DNA of 64,000 bases from Strigamia acuminata (Eukaryota > Arthropoda > Chilopoda > Geophilomorpha > Linotaeniidae), in contig OX442314.1 in NCBI GenBank assembly GCA_949358305.1, positions 15,493,060 to 15,557,059 on the forward strand, written 5' to 3'. Position 1 is the first letter of the stretch. Every line of letters begins with the position of its first letter. This document shows, piece by piece, positions 35,836-49,556 of this stretch. The notes under the pieces were generated by a model. That model was not told the DNA's origin, did not search any database, and saw only the letters and a list, made by a program, of their open reading frames with translations. Made by a program: the position numbers and the translations under genes.

Positions 35836-36595
35836 CTTAGAAACAAAACACTGCAGTGAAGCTGTGTAGATGACAAAAAAAAAACATGAAAAATGTATTT
35901 TTCAAGCAGAAATAATTTTAAATTTTCATGCTGTTTTGAATAATTTAAGGGAATAAAAAATTTCCCTCAAAGGCTTTGTCCATAATATAATAACATGCAG
36001 AAGCTCTAAATTCTCTTTCGGATACGCTATACATATTCTATTATTTATTACGAAAATTTTATTGGCAGCCAGAAATGACTGTCAAAATAATATAACCGTG
36101 TCAGCCACACATGCCACGATCTTTGACACCAATATATTGCTTGATTGATTGATTTATTAGTGAGGAAAGGAGCCATAGAGACTAGAAATTCCCATCGCAA
36201 ATTGAAGTGATATTTAAAAGATAAATCACGCCAGAAGTTCTATCGTTTACGGCTTAGCTGTTTGTGAAAGTTGCTGGAACTTGCACACTTCCTGCTAAAT
36301 GTTTAGCAAATAATGCAGCGTGAGAAACCATTTTGACTTTTTCCTTCTCCTTAACTCCGTTTTTTTAATCATTGGACTTGTGTTTACACGCTCACACGCA
36401 TTAATTTGAATTAAAGCGCCAATTAAGTCTTTTAATGTTTATTCAACACACTATTCAATTCCTATTACAGCAATCTCAACTATTTCAACTATCCGTGAAA
36501 TTTCAGTAATTCGCAACCCTTTTAAATATCCAAACTTAATGAGATTGCTAAAGCACATATTCATCAAAAATCTCATATTGATTGATCATTTTCCT
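35836..36595. other. Noncoding DNA
   Basis: A+T-rich; nothing supported. Confidence 0.4.
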
Positions 36596-36643
36596 CACGG
36601 TAAATAAACCACTGGACCATTTTCCAGCGGTTTATTTACCGTG
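36596..36643. repeat. Perfect-stem hairpin, 21-bp arms
   Basis: The arms CACGGTAAATAAACC-A-CTGGA and TCCAG-C-GGTTTATTTACCGTG pair over 21 bp with one mismatch around a 6-nt loop. With one bulged base the pairing extends through a further TTTCC/GGAAA. The stem length suits a small-RNA precursor but the loop is short for one. A tiny inverted-repeat relic is equally possible. Confidence 0.75.
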
Positions 36644-39600
36644 GGAAACACGAATAAATAAGAAACGCTAACAAATGTTCAGAAATATTTATCACTTTAA
36701 GATGTTAAGCCTCACAATTTGTCAACCGCCCGCTTGACTGTGGTGAAATTTCAGTAAAACTGGGAGTGTTCTTGTTACTGGCCATAGAATCATCGTTTAG
36801 AGCTCAATACTCCACCCTCTAGTGTTTGCAATTTGCATGAACCAAAGCTTTTACGACTTTGTTGTGATGAGCGTCAATTTGATTAGAATCAAATGTGTCT
36901 TGTGACTGTATTAGTATGTTGTGTGTTTGCGAGTGCTTCAGAATTGCAATTTTTCCATCATTTATACCTTTATGAATCAGGGCTATATGCTGACTTCCTG
37001 AGCCCTACAGAGTTGTCATTAATGAAATGGCTCTATTATAGATTCCAAAAGCTAATTGATGATTCAGTTGTTGCGAGTTTTGATAAAAAAAGAAAACACG
37101 CACATTGGGAATCAAAACTTAATTGACACAATTACCATTGCTTTAGTAGTCCTTTCCATGTTGAATTGACAAAGGAGAGAAAGCATATTTAATACATTCA
37201 CCTCCAGCACATAAATAGAAAACTTTAATATAAAATGGATTAAACACACAAATAAAAAATAAAAAATAAAAAAAATAAAAAAAACATTTTTACTTTAATA
37301 TCATAAAAACATATCTACTTCTTTTTTGAACTTAGCAACATGAGAAAGCGCTGCAACTCTGCACATTACATAGAATACATATGACATGATAAATTAGTAC
37401 CCCATAGGGGACATCGAATTCCAATTTCAGATATGCCTTGCAACCAAAAAATAGATTTTTTTCTCTCCCCGAATTTCAATTTATATTACACAGGAACTCT
37501 CAAAAAAGTCCTTTATTACACAAAAAACACAAACAATAGCCTTAAACCATGTTTGATTCAACTAAGCCTCGACTTTATTGGAAACTACTGTAACAACAAA
37601 TTGGACGTCAACTGAACGTGACAGATAATATCACTTCACCCAGAAGTAATTTGGTGGTCAACCCAAAGTAATAGGTCAAAAGTCAAGAATAATTAACACT
37701 CCCGTATCAGATGAAACATTGCAGACACTTCCAATGATTATGGTTACACAATTACCTATTAATGGCAATTTTACTTGGAAATTATGTTTACTTGTTGGTA
37801 CTATTTTATTCCGTTTTATCTTTTGTGTTGATAGTAATCGACGAAAACAAAATCGACATTTTAGTCAATAACATAAAAAATTTGAGGAAAAAAAAACGAA
37901 CACGATACGGATTAAAGAAAAACCCACAAACTTTGTCAAACATTGTTATCGATTTCTGTACCAATGCCTAAATCTATATTTTACTACACATTTTTAAGAT
38001 TCGTATTTTCTATTTACGTAGGTACGTATATGTTTTTTCTTGTAAAGCTGCGAACTGAGTTAATATTGATTCTTGAGCGGTAAAAAAATTATGCGCAAGT
38101 ACTTCCATTTCCTAAAAATGTTTATCAATAATTCGATTTACATGCGTTCTGATCGCATATATAAATTGTGGATAAAATTTAAATAATGAGTCAATCAGAA
38201 AATCCTGTTATGTGAATTAAACTTTTCTTAAAAATCGTAGCCTTGTGTTAAACTCCATTAAAACTCTAACTTGCAAGTTGTAACACCACAAAAAAAGAGA
38301 GATAAGAAAAAAATATGACAGGTCATTATCGCCAAGTCAAGTTTTTATTGCACGCATTCAGTATGTGTGATTGAAAATTATGTTTACTTCATGACCATAT
38401 AACGCAATTTGATTCGAAATCTTTCTTTGCTCTTGATGGTCATCAACAACACAGAAAGAAAATTATGTGCAAATTTTAGCATTGATTTCCTATAGCCGTG
38501 CAACAACATTACAGAGATGCAATGTTAACCGTGACGCAAGTATATAATCACACTTATAACAAAAAATATTGCTATATATTACTCTTTAAAATAAATTACA
38601 CACCTTATAATAAATTCTTTACATTTTCACACTTTTTTACGTCGTTGCATACAAAAACTATTACAAAAACTAAAGAAAAAAAGATGAAAAAAAAACAAAA
38701 AGAGCTAAGAAGAAAAAAACTGTCGCGATGATTCCAACAAAGAAGAAAACTGCAATTACCAAAGGAATGCTAAGAAATAAAAAGACAGCAAATAGAAAAC
38801 CAAAAAAAAAAAAAAAACAAAAAAAAAAAATTCAAAGTGCTTGACGTTTAATTAAGATTTTGTGTGCAAAGCAAGAAACTACAATTTTTTAACTTTCGAT
38901 TGCTTTTATTTTTTCCCTTTTCTCTCTTATCCCCAATTGCTTGTTTGATACCACTAAAGAAAATTAACAGGAAAGAAAGACGAAATTACTTCATCACATC
39001 TCACACGCACAGCAACAAGTTGTCACATGTTGCCCTAGTAATAAATTTTTACCCTCAGACCATATTCCACGTCTAATACTCACCACCCGACGATTCCCAA
39101 AAAAAAATCAAAATCAAAATTCAATTTAAGCGACCGAGCCTTCAATGTAATGTATATTAAAAATAGCTCGTGGTTATTGAAAATATCAAAGTTCAATTAG
39201 ACCTTTTTTAAGAGTTTAGATCACATTTTTTATTGAATTTTTTTTCTTCTTCAAAATTCTACGAGGCAATTTTGAACTTCTTATCCATGACAGCAGATTA
39301 AGAATATTGATTCAGCGTCAGATTCCACTGGAGTGCCTATTAATATTTCCTTATTAGAAATCGGGAATGAGAATAAGCTTGAAGAGCAGAGAGAAAGAGA
39401 GAGACTTTATTTGGCTTTGTAATTGCGCCTAGCCCGTTTGAAAAGGAAGAGAAATGCATCCAAGTAATTAAAGCTCGTATGCACTCCGTTCCCCTTAACC
39501 AGGAAATTAAAATTTCCACTCGAATACTACAATATTTGCTCAATCTAAATTCTCCCTGTAAATACCCATTGACAGTTTTAGCAGTATGGATTATGGACAT

Positions 39601-41637
39601 GACTGAGAGAAAATCTATTTCCACCAAAAGCAATACCAAATTCCATTTCAACACCGAATTAATTCAGTTTGGACAAACTAATATTGCTGACACTCCAACT
39701 GACGACTGATTAAACACTGTCAACTAAACTAATTACAAAACAGCTTTAATCTGTACAGTACACACGGAAAACTAATAAAATTAAAGCCTAATCACACTAC
39801 AAACTCTAAACAATTAAACTATTATTTTAAAGAAGAAAATTAATACCTGGTACTATCCACCTGAATACAATCGGATACCAAAAGAAAATTGCCATGTTCG
39901 GTGCTTTTCAAAGGAATTGCATTTCTCTAAATGCAATATAACATACAGCAGGAACTTTCAAGTTGACCCTTCCAAATCTAATTTTTTTTTCCGAACAAAA
40001 ATAAATGTATTATTGCATATTTATGTGACATCTAATCTTCTATATGGATCTACCTCCGTCCATTGAAAAATAACGATTTTCCATCAATCATTCTCACTTT
40101 ACGGCACTTGTGAAATAAAGTACAAATTATTGAAACACTGTTAAAGGCCATCTTTCAAACGTATACAGAAACACAGGCAGAGTTTACACCCAAAAATTTA
40201 ATTTTTTCTCTCCATTTAATTTTCATCACTTCTTTGCCAAAGTAAATAAAATATCACGATTTATTATCGACCGTCGACCCCACCTAATGATAAATTCTAT
40301 CGATCAACCTCCTGGCTTTCATTTGTACGCAAGTGTCATAGGACCTTCTAAAGAAAAATAATTTTTTCTATGCTTCAAGGTGCGTTCCAATCATGTTTCA
40401 CAATCTTTCAAGTCCGCGTATCAGCTTTTCAAGAAGGTTCTCCGAAAACCTGAGTGATAAAATAAAAAAAAGAAACGAGTACCTCTACAGATAGGGCTAA
40501 CGCTATTCCTCCTACATATTTCCTATTCTAGAGGATAGCAAGCAATAAATTCCAAACCTCCAGAGACATGACTTCTTGAGACTTCAATATGGTCACAAAG
40601 AATCTCGAAATAGGCTTATACAATTGCTGGAAATAACGCCATTTTTAAAATGAAAAAATAAATACCATAAGTAAATAAATAAAAAATTATTGACAACATT
40701 AAATTTGATGCTACAAGATTAAAAAATAAATGAATAACGAAAGAAAACTTTTATGGTTTTCTCCAGTAAAGTTCTAATTTCTGAATTCCATGAAAAACTT
40801 TTTCAGAAAAAGAAAGAAGAAGAAGAAAAAAAAATAAACTCTTTTCAAAGAAGAGAAAAATAAATTAAATTACGTTGCACCAAAAAATTTGATCACCGTA
40901 CAAGACAACAGGAAATTGCTCTATCTGAGAAATAAAAGATAAATTAAGCGAAGAACTGTAAACACAAAGTTATTGTCTTTGTAGTTTCAAGAACAAAGAC
41001 GAGTTTCATTTTCATTTCATTTTTAGAAAAGGAGGAGCAAAAAAAGGTCTTAAGACTTTTTAAACAACCCCAAATACTCTGTCATAAAATAAAACTTGTA
41101 ATCTCCATGGATGAAAACGACGAAAGCGTCTCACGGACTATGCAATCAATCTTGTCAACACAACGTGAAATGGCGATTAACGGCGACATCTGGCAGTAGG
41201 ATTTTCGCAAAATAAAATGAGAAAAATAATATTAATGATATTGCGTGCCAAATGCACTCTCTTTCCAGCTAAACCTACACTTTTCTCCCGACCAAGACCG
41301 AACAAAGTAAGAAAAATCAACAGTCGACGCAGTTTACTGACCAATAGTATGTAATTACCTTCAGGTAGAGATAAGACATTTCTCATAGCGGACCATAGCT
41401 TGATTTATTGCCTCAACCTCTGGGTTATTATCTATATTTACAGCCAGCCAAATCGAGTCATCTGCACCCACTTTTTGATTCCTACCAATAAATCACGAAT
41501 TTTTCTAACACCTACCGTAACTCCAATATTCGCATCTATGGGGTATAAAAATATTGACAATACAAGAGAATATTTAAGTCACGTGTCCCAACTCAACCCA
41601 CATATGACTAAATAATTGAATAATCACCTTCTGTATC
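36644..41637. other. A+T-rich noncoding DNA
   Basis: A-rich low-complexity runs lie at 37250-37300 and 38670-38830. Frames of 60-104 codons occur without motifs. CGGCGACATCTGGCAG lies near 41182. No gene is recognised. Confidence 0.4.
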
Positions 41638-41950
41638 TTTTGGCCCAGCGCCGGACTAACCACTTCCAAGGCCCCAAGCAGAAGCGAAAATAAAAACCCT
41701 TACATTTTTCAAAAAATCAACTTATAAAATAGGATAGAATTGAAATAAATGTGTACACTTAATGTTTTTTTCTATATATTACTTGAAAATAGTAATATAC
41801 TAATCTGCATACGCATGATATAATTAAATATTTGAAATACATCAACTCCCCTTTTAAAGAAGACAATAACAAAAATTTTAACATCGATTAAAATAACACC
41901 CCAAGCTGTAGCTTATTTAGCTTTATTGTAAATCCGGCGATGTTTTGGCC
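41638..41950. mobile_element. hAT-type MITE with 8-bp target duplication
   Basis: The element spans 41646-41942 (297 bp). Left end CAGCGCCGGACTAAC and right end (read inward) CATCGCCGGATTTAC match at 12 of 15 positions. A perfect 8-bp duplication TTTTGGCC sits at 41638-41645 and 41943-41950. Duplication length and the CA-CGCCGGA termini fit the hAT superfamily. There is no coding capacity and the interior is A+T-rich. Its ends differ from the MITE at 12202, so it belongs to another family. Confidence 0.92.
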
Positions 41951-42712
41951 GGCTGATGTACGGTAATGTTTTTATTTATCTCATGACTTTCCATCCATTC
42001 CCCAACAACAAACAGTAACAATAAATACTGTGAACAAACAAAAATTATATGTGTACGTTAACTTACTGTACGTATGCTGCGTATTCTTTCACTGAATGAA
42101 TAAAATATGCTTAACAAAACAAAAATATACAGTGAAAGAATGTATGCGCAGGTTTGAATATGTCAGTCGTTTCAACGCTTAAAGCCATATTTAATTTAAA
42201 ACATTGCTGCATAAATTTTACCCGAATTTGCAAACGCAGTAATATCTGCTGTGTGTCAAATCACGAACCACTATTAAATTGTAGTTAAAATGCAACGTTT
42301 CTCGTTTTCCACTTTTAACGATCCAAACGTTCCAAACGTATTCCGATTGGAAACGGTTTCCCCGGGGCAGGCTCAAACATTTGAAGAGAATCTTCAAGTC
42401 GGCCATTTTGTGGCACTGTTTGCAAAGAGATCTCCAGATCAAGTGCTCGCCATACACAATTTCATTTATCTTCACCTGCTCGACTAAACCCGAAGACTGA
42501 AACACAAATGCGGTAATATAAATTCTGCTTTCAATTTGACCAAACTTCAAATTCCCTCCGTAATTTCATATTAATTTTCTCCAGCAAAACGCATCATCAT
42601 TCTCCAGACAAGCACACGGCCTCCCCAAAAAAGTATTTAATTACTTCCACTTGACCAACCTTACACAAGTTTCCCCCAGAAAAAAAAAGTAAAGAAAAAA
42701 AAAATCCAAACA
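41951..42712. other. Noncoding DNA with a short inverted repeat
   Basis: ATTCTTTCACTG at 42083-42094 pairs perfectly with CAGTGAAAGAAT at 42130-42141, with weaker similarity on the outer sides (TATGC...). It could be a small hairpin or MITE remnant. Nothing else was seen. Confidence 0.45.
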
Positions 42713-42722
42713 TGATTGACAG
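42713..42722 (+). promoter_or_regulatory. Exd-Hth / Pbx-Meis type site
   Basis: TGATTGACAG is an exact match to the composite homeodomain site bound by Pbx/Exd with Meis/Hth. A 10-bp match can occur by chance in 64 kb. It lies next to a mixed-composition noncoding tract (about 42840-43760). Confidence 0.3.
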
Positions 42723-45700
42723 AGCCTTCATTGAGAAATATATTTCCAAAATAATTTCTCCCGACTCAATTCTTGTGTAAACACATGATAACATCGTCTT
42801 AGCTGCTCAATGCTTAAAGTCTGAAATATTTTTTCTTTTTCATAATCATCCAAGCCCTGTGGCTTTTTTCCCCCGCTGCCGCAAGAGGGATTAGAGCTGA
42901 CAGGGTGCTTCTGGCCCAGAAAGAACGTGGGCTTAAGTCATCCTTTCCATCATAGCTGACAAGTTCCACTCACTAAATGCGTAACATCAATAATGCATGA
43001 AGTGTACTATAATTTTGCTATCTATGCTCAACTGCATAAATTTCCAATTTGATCACTCAAACGAGCAAACAATGTATTGAAGACGTTCGTGGCAATAATG
43101 AAGCTGTATCCAAACAAATTCCAGCGCCCATACACATTGCAGAATTTAAAAGCGAAGAGAGAAGAAATTGCGAGTCAGTTATCTTTTAATGGGTCTATAA
43201 AAACTCAAAGAAAACACTGGAAAAATATCTAAAAAAACGATTTCAAATCAGTTTTATGGATCATTTCAACAACTGTAAATCATCCCGGGCTTGGGGGCCT
43301 TTGTGCTTATATTACCGAAATTCAATTTGTGGTTAATTACCTGAATGCACGCTAAGATTTACAAGTTGTGTGTGTATACCTGTCAAAAGCGTGCATTACT
43401 TGGTACTTTAATCGTTACTGAGTTTAATTTGCAGCCGTCGTGGCTTCTCCTGTCATTGCACTGCAGTGTAATTACGTTTTCTCTCCAGTTACACAGACTG
43501 CCAAATCCTTTTGGGATTGATGCTAACACCTGAGTATTGGGCGTGAAAGATTTGGCCGTAGGTATTTTGCCATCATTATCCTTTTACATGGGATTGCCAT
43601 TCAAGATACAATTTAACTCCAAAAAAATATAACACCCATGCGATAAATGGCAGCAAAAATGTGTAATCTGGTCACAAAATCAGATGGACAACAAAATTGG
43701 CGTTTGGCAGTCCTTGTAATAAATACTGTCAAAGATTCTATCATGCTGTGTCAGCAAACACGGCGTCACTTCCGTAATTGTGTTCGTTTCTGTGGCAACA
43801 CATGACTTAAACGAACACGTTTTAAATGACATCGTAAATAGTTAATGTTTGACAATCTAACAAAGCACATTGCGTAGATTTTTTAATTAAACAATCAGAT
43901 ATGATAATTTAACTGCCACTGATGTCACTACGAAGACAATTGATTATTTGTGAGCATCATTTCTTGACGTTTTTCATGCGAAAGAGAAAGAAGCGTTGCT
44001 AAACTTTGCAAAACAATTGCATACTGGACACGTTTCAAAACGAAAAGTGAGTTTTGGCACGACTGTCTCAAGTGATATTGATAAACCAACAGGGCAATAT
44101 ACAGACAACTATAGTGTTTCTCGCCGGCAAATGTACGCACTTTGCGGTGATGATGACACTTGGCACATGTGAGCTTTATAGTCGGATGTGCCTTCAAAAA
44201 AATCCGTAAACCGCCAAGCAAGCGTGGAGATCATTTCGGTCCCATTGCAGTTTCATGTGTATGACGAAAAAGAGATTTCGAAATCTTTCGTTCTCCCCAT
44301 TCCAGCTTGATTTACAACGTCGACGGTCATCTTGCCGTATTACCGTTCCCTTTCCAATCCAAATCGGTCAATTAATAGTTCCACTCGTTCAAAATCCTCG
44401 AGCGAATTCAGGAAAATTCAAACTTTATTAAAACCCATACATCAATGGACGCGCACATTTATTCTACATATATACATATATATCTGCAATATAGCAATGC
44501 ACACTTTGCAAACATTTATCATTTCTCAGACGCAATCATTACGTTGTGTTATCATTATCATATATCTGCCATTTATCACCCGATACCATCCACTTTACCA
44601 AATATGATTTAAGATCCTAACTTTTAGGCCAAACTTTCACCTAAGCAAATAAATTGGAAGGAAAGAACTATAAATCTTCATTGTAGGGATTTGGGTGGCT
44701 GTGGTTGGTTGCAAATATTTAAGCTCATTTTATGACAGATGCACGAGTAAAGGTGTGGGCACACCAGCCGTCAACGATTACCGTGAACACATGGATAAAC
44801 AGGCAATTACCTCGGCGCATAATAAGCACATTGCTAAATTATTCATTAATTAAAGTTTCGTCGTAAATTTGCACGACTTGAGTTATACAAGAAATTAAAA
44901 ATTACATTTAGCCAACGCCCTAAACAAGCCACCATGCTGCCTTCGTCCTCGTCCGTCAACTTTATACAGCTGGAAAGGTCACATGTTCCAATTATTATCA
45001 GGGGTGGTATTTCGTGGAAACTTCAACTTTACAACGCCATAGTGTTTGTTGTTATGCTTTTGGGTGGAGTCGCTGCATGCGTACAATAGTTTCCATAATT
45101 TATGAGTATCGTTTTACTTGGTCTGTTTGGACCCGTAGTTCCAGGTAGTACACTTAAATCAATAGAAATAGAATAAAACATTTTCACGTTGTCTCCAAAT
45201 TGTACACCATTAACATTGACAGGATAAAAAACAAACACAAACACAAAAACACATAAATAAACCAATCCTACAACTGCTGCATTTTCTTTTATTGCTATAC
45301 TCTAGCGCATTCATTTAGCTACAAAATCGCAAACCGATTTCACGTGTCCATTGTGCTTAATTTGCTTCAATGTGCGATTACCTGCTAAATAATCGGTTTG
45401 CAGATGACAAAAATATACTTTAAACAGAAATAAACCCTTCGGCGAACCTTGACTGAAATAAAATTCTCACAAAACTCGAAGAAAAACAATATGAGAAAAA
45501 TATTTTTTTAAGAGATAACTAAAATCAAAAGTCTGGCATCCAATTTTAGAAATGAAATTCGACCATGTCACAAGACAGTCGGCGTGACACATTCAACGAA
45601 CACGAAGAAGCAAACACAATGTCGCTTGTCAAGATTTTCCATGGTATGGATTTAACACAATACTATATTAAATTGACACAAGTCTTTTTGTTCTGTCAGA

Positions 45701-46206
45701 ATTAAGATTTTTCTAAGACAAAAGGTGCATTTCGAAAATACAAACATGTTCACGTTCCTCGCGATAAATAAGAGTTCATGCAACCTTTTCTCCGAAACAA
45801 AATCCTTCTAAAACATTCTAAACATTTAAACTGGTTTCAAATGTTTGTGCAATCTCCACCCGTGGCAAAAGCTCATTAAATTGTAATGAACGATTTAACA
45901 AGGTTTCAACGTAATCTGGTCAAACTGTAGCATCAAAACATCTCAAAGCATGACGAAACTGACACATTCACAACAATTGGCCGATGGATTCGAAAAACAG
46001 AAACACCCAGAACATATTAAATGTGCTCCACTAATCAGAATTATAGTTTTTTGCTCTTTTTATTTATATTTATTTATTTATTTATTTATATTTTATTTTA
46101 TTTTATCGTTTGCACGCAAGTATTGCAATTTTTATTTACTTTAAATTATAAAATTGCATTTTTTTTTCTTATTTGAAATTTGAAATTTTTTTGTTTATTA
46201 ATTTTG
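42723..46206. other. Noncoding DNA, partly enhancer-like
   Basis: Long tract without genes. 42840-43760 and 44700-44930 have less biased sequence with many homeodomain-type TAATTA/CATAAA words, as in many regulatory regions, but this is only an impression. An 11-bp inverted pair (GCAAACCGATT / AATCGGTTTGC) lies at 45329-45405. A (TTTA)n tract lies near 46065-46100. Confidence 0.3.
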
Positions 46207-46286
46207 CAAATGAAATATTGTAGGCCCTAAAAGGTTCGTAGGCCCTAGGCACGGCGCCTACCCTGCCTAAAAATAAAATAGCCCTG
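46207..46286. mobile_element. End fragment of a hAT-like element
   Basis: Read on the minus strand it begins CAGGGCTATTTTATTTTTAG and continues with repeated AGGGCCTACG words and GGCGCCGTGCC, typical of many hAT MITE ends. The other end and an 8-bp duplication were not found. Confidence 0.35.
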
Positions 46287-48070
46287 CGTACACTCATCTT
46301 TAAATGTAATAAGCAACTAATTTTTATTCGTTTTAAATTTAACCAAACTCGGACATACAAACTCACCGAGGAATTTAAAGGTTGGCCCTAGTGATCAAAA
46401 CATGTAACTTTTACTTAAAAGTTTACTTTCAACAGTCTATAATAATAGACATTTAAAAAATGAAGAAACACAAAACGGTTTCTATTTTTTGAAGGTGCCT
46501 TCGTAATGTGCAATACGTAAACGCCGTTTCAAGTTCGTTCATTAATCAACCAAATGTATACACACACAATAATTACCTTTGGTTAATAAACTTGTCTGTT
46601 GATAATCAAGATTAAAGTTTCGATGTTTAAATCTTTTTAAACACGTCACAAGATGAAATTCGCATCCACTTTTCATTCTTATCACATACGCGTTTTAATC
46701 TCACTTCTAAATCTGCCCATTAACCCCACCCATCAGTTTGTAAATGTGATGCCTATCAGGATTTGCCTGCCATGTCCCTTGTCATTTTACACAGACCAGG
46801 ACATTGGTCCAAGTCCAAATGAGTCCTGATGGAATTAACCTTACACACTTCAATAATCCTTACATCTCACACTTGCCGCTCATAGCTTTTGTTTAATCCA
46901 AACTTTAATCAATATCAAATTGCAAACTCTTTCTAATGTTTTCCTCAATTTTTGTTTCGAATTTTACGCAAACAATTTTATCTGTCGAGCTTGCAGAACA
47001 AAATATCTAATTTTCCAGGTAGAAACATGAAAAAATAAAAATAAAATAAAATAATAAAAAATAAATTATTCACGTAACAAGGGAGGTAAAATATTTCTAG
47101 CTTTTAAACGTCAACTTTAAAATGTAATAGAAAGAACAAACTAGTCCTTGCTTTTTTTTTAAAAGAAAGAAAAAGAAAAAAGAAAAAAAAGAAAAGAAAA
47201 GTATAAGAGCAGCTCAAGTTAAGCAGAAAAAAATACTTTGACAGTCACTTTCTTGCCTCGTCAGTCAACGACTCATATCAGGAACTGGCAACTGGTCAGT
47301 TTCAGTAAACATCATCCAAAACCCGAATTTGATAAAATTTGATAAAACAACAACAATCAATAATAAAGTTTGGAAGCTTTAGAAACATTTTATATAAATA
47401 AAAAAATAAAAAAATCAAGTTATAATTTTTATTTTTATTTAGTCATTAATAATTAATTTAATATTTTATTTTATTTTTTATTTAAACAAAAAATAAAAAT
47501 AAAAGAAGAAATAAAAGTAAAGCCCAATATGAGATTTCTTATCTACTTGATTGAACTCATCATGAGGTGTTGAAACCACACGGGACTCATTTTTTGGCAT
47601 CTAACCTTTCACCAAAAGCACTTTGCCTAAGTTGCATCAAGATCTCGCCCACTTTACAACATCCAGGAAAATTTATTACATGCCTCTGGATCCAAAAATG
47701 GTGGAATAAACCTAAGTCAATATAATCTAGGGTGATTGATACGCACCATAAAAATCCACTTTTCGCTCTTGGCTCATTTATTGCCTGTTAATTTTATGCA
47801 TCAGTTAAAAGCAAGGCACAAGAAACCAAATTTAATCAAACGGATGCAATCATTTGGTCATCATGCAAATTTCATTCATCATTCACCACTCTGATTGAAA
47901 TTCAAAACCTATTTCTCACTTTATTCATATCCTTAATTCTTTTTCGTATACACTATTTTTATTTTATCCTCATTTCTATTTATTTAACAACTATTTTATC
48001 AATTTAAAAACATTACCGAACGTAATCTTCACCTGACAAAGGCGAAAAGAAATGAATTCAGGTGTGCCGT
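46287..48070. other. Noncoding DNA
   Basis: A-rich runs lie at 47030-47070 and 47155-47205. 47720-47900 is a less biased tract with homeodomain-like words (ATGCAAAT, TGATTGAT). No gene is supported. Confidence 0.35.
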
Positions 48071-48320
48071 ATTTTCTCAAGTAAGAGCCGCGGCTCTTAT
48101 TCAAAACGGGCATCCTGAGCCACGGCTCTTAATCGACAATTGTTTACCATATTTTGATTGAAATTTCTCTTTTTTTTAATTGAAATTTTAATTTTTTCCA
48201 TTGAAATTTCACTTTTTTTTTAATTTTCTATCTAAATAATCATCATCAGCGACGAATGTTTCATTAACCGTTTCTTGTTTGGTTACAAAAGCCCTCGAAT
48301 AGTAGCCGCGGCTTGAAAAT
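48071..48320. mobile_element. MITE with palindromic AGCCGCGGCT core in its ends
   Basis: The left arm (48071-48111) and right arm (48291-48320) are imperfect inverted repeats sharing ATTTTC, CAAG, GCCGCGGCT, TATTC and GGGC in order. The left arm contains the perfect 18-bp palindrome TAAGAGCCGCGGCTCTTA (48082-48099). A degenerate third copy, GAGCCACGGCTCTTA, lies at about 48117-48131. The interior is A+T-rich and noncoding. Target duplication is not resolved. Confidence 0.6.
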
Positions 48321-49541
48321 TCCATTAAAATATACTATTACAAAGTGAGAAAAGGATGAAAAGAAAACACTCAATTACTATGAGCAATACACAAATAACA
48401 CCCCTTAAAATTTATAAATGAATTATTAAATAAATGTCAAAACTCAATTAACTTTTCCACATCAATATCAAAATTCCCACCCCCACTTCTCCAATAATCC
48501 TATTTACCTTCCTCGCACTCAATATCTGTATTATAAATTATAAATTACGATACAAAAAACTAGCAAAACAAATAGGATTAATAAATTAATTACATTCAAC
48601 TTATTTTTAGCATCATTTCAGCCTATAAACACCCAACGCTTCACCTCATTCCCTCATGAAAAACCAGGCGAAGAAAATTATGCTTTGCAACATAGCAAAA
48701 CACATCATCATTTGATGGTTATCATCACATAACCCCGTCATTATCTTCCAAGCTAAAGATTTTTTTTTTGCTCTTTATCAAAATAAACCAGAACAACATT
48801 ATTTAACCCTAATTTAATTAAATCTTCAAAATGTTAAACATAATATCCTACATGCTTAATTGATTAAATCGATTCTATTCCTGTTTCTTCCATTTCTCCT
48901 CTCCACTTTTACGAACTCAAATTTCAAACGGAATCGTATAACATTCAATTAACTCGCATCCTACACTCGCGCTTTTCCTGCGCTCTAAACACCAGATTCT
49001 TTACCACTGACTGACCCCTGCTCTTTAAACGATTGCCACTATGCACAAGAAAGAGTTGCAAGCAGCGAGTTATTACATTATTTAAAAAACAAGGCCCACA
49101 CAACTCCAGTTGGTGTAATTGATTCAAGTGGATAAGATCTTATCCACCACGTTTACATGCTCGAAAACTTCATACTAAATGAAATTTCAGACCCAACCCT
49201 GTGTTTATATGTCATAAAACTCATAGCCCGTTTGATTAGAAAGTTAATAAAGGTGCCAAAAACTGATTCCGGTCGTTCTGCAGCAAATCATTCCAAATGT
49301 AATTAGATTTACCAAATGATAACCTTTAATCGCATACCTTTGGAGACTAATAAGTGCAGAAATTTTAAGTAGGAAGCAAGAAAGCAGTTCGTGCGGGTGC
49401 CAGTGCGAACAAGTCACTTCTTCTCGCAGTACGGCACCACAATAATCTGACAAGTAAAACTATAAAGCGATGTCGGGAAATTTCCATCAAACCGAGAATT
49501 TATGAGAATTCTGTGAAATTATTCAAACGGCCCAATTCTCC
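48321..49541. other. Noncoding DNA
   Basis: A+T-rich; nothing supported. Confidence 0.4.
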
Positions 49542-49556
49542 AGCGCCACCTATTGC
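49542..49556 (-). promoter_or_regulatory. CTCF-type motif
   Basis: Reverse complement GCAATAGGTGGCGCT matches 13 of 15 positions of the CTCF core consensus CCASYAGRKGGCRSY, including the AGGTGGCGCT core. Motif match only. Confidence 0.4.

Noticed and set aside
36893-37126. Secreted peptide starting MCLVTVLVCCVFASAS
   Set aside because: The start looks like a signal peptide, but the frame is short, has no supporting signals, and T-rich DNA often yields such starts.
37762-37971. 69-codon membrane-like frame
   Set aside because: A hydrophobic start followed by a Lys/Arg-rich tail, as expected from T-rich then A-rich low-complexity DNA.
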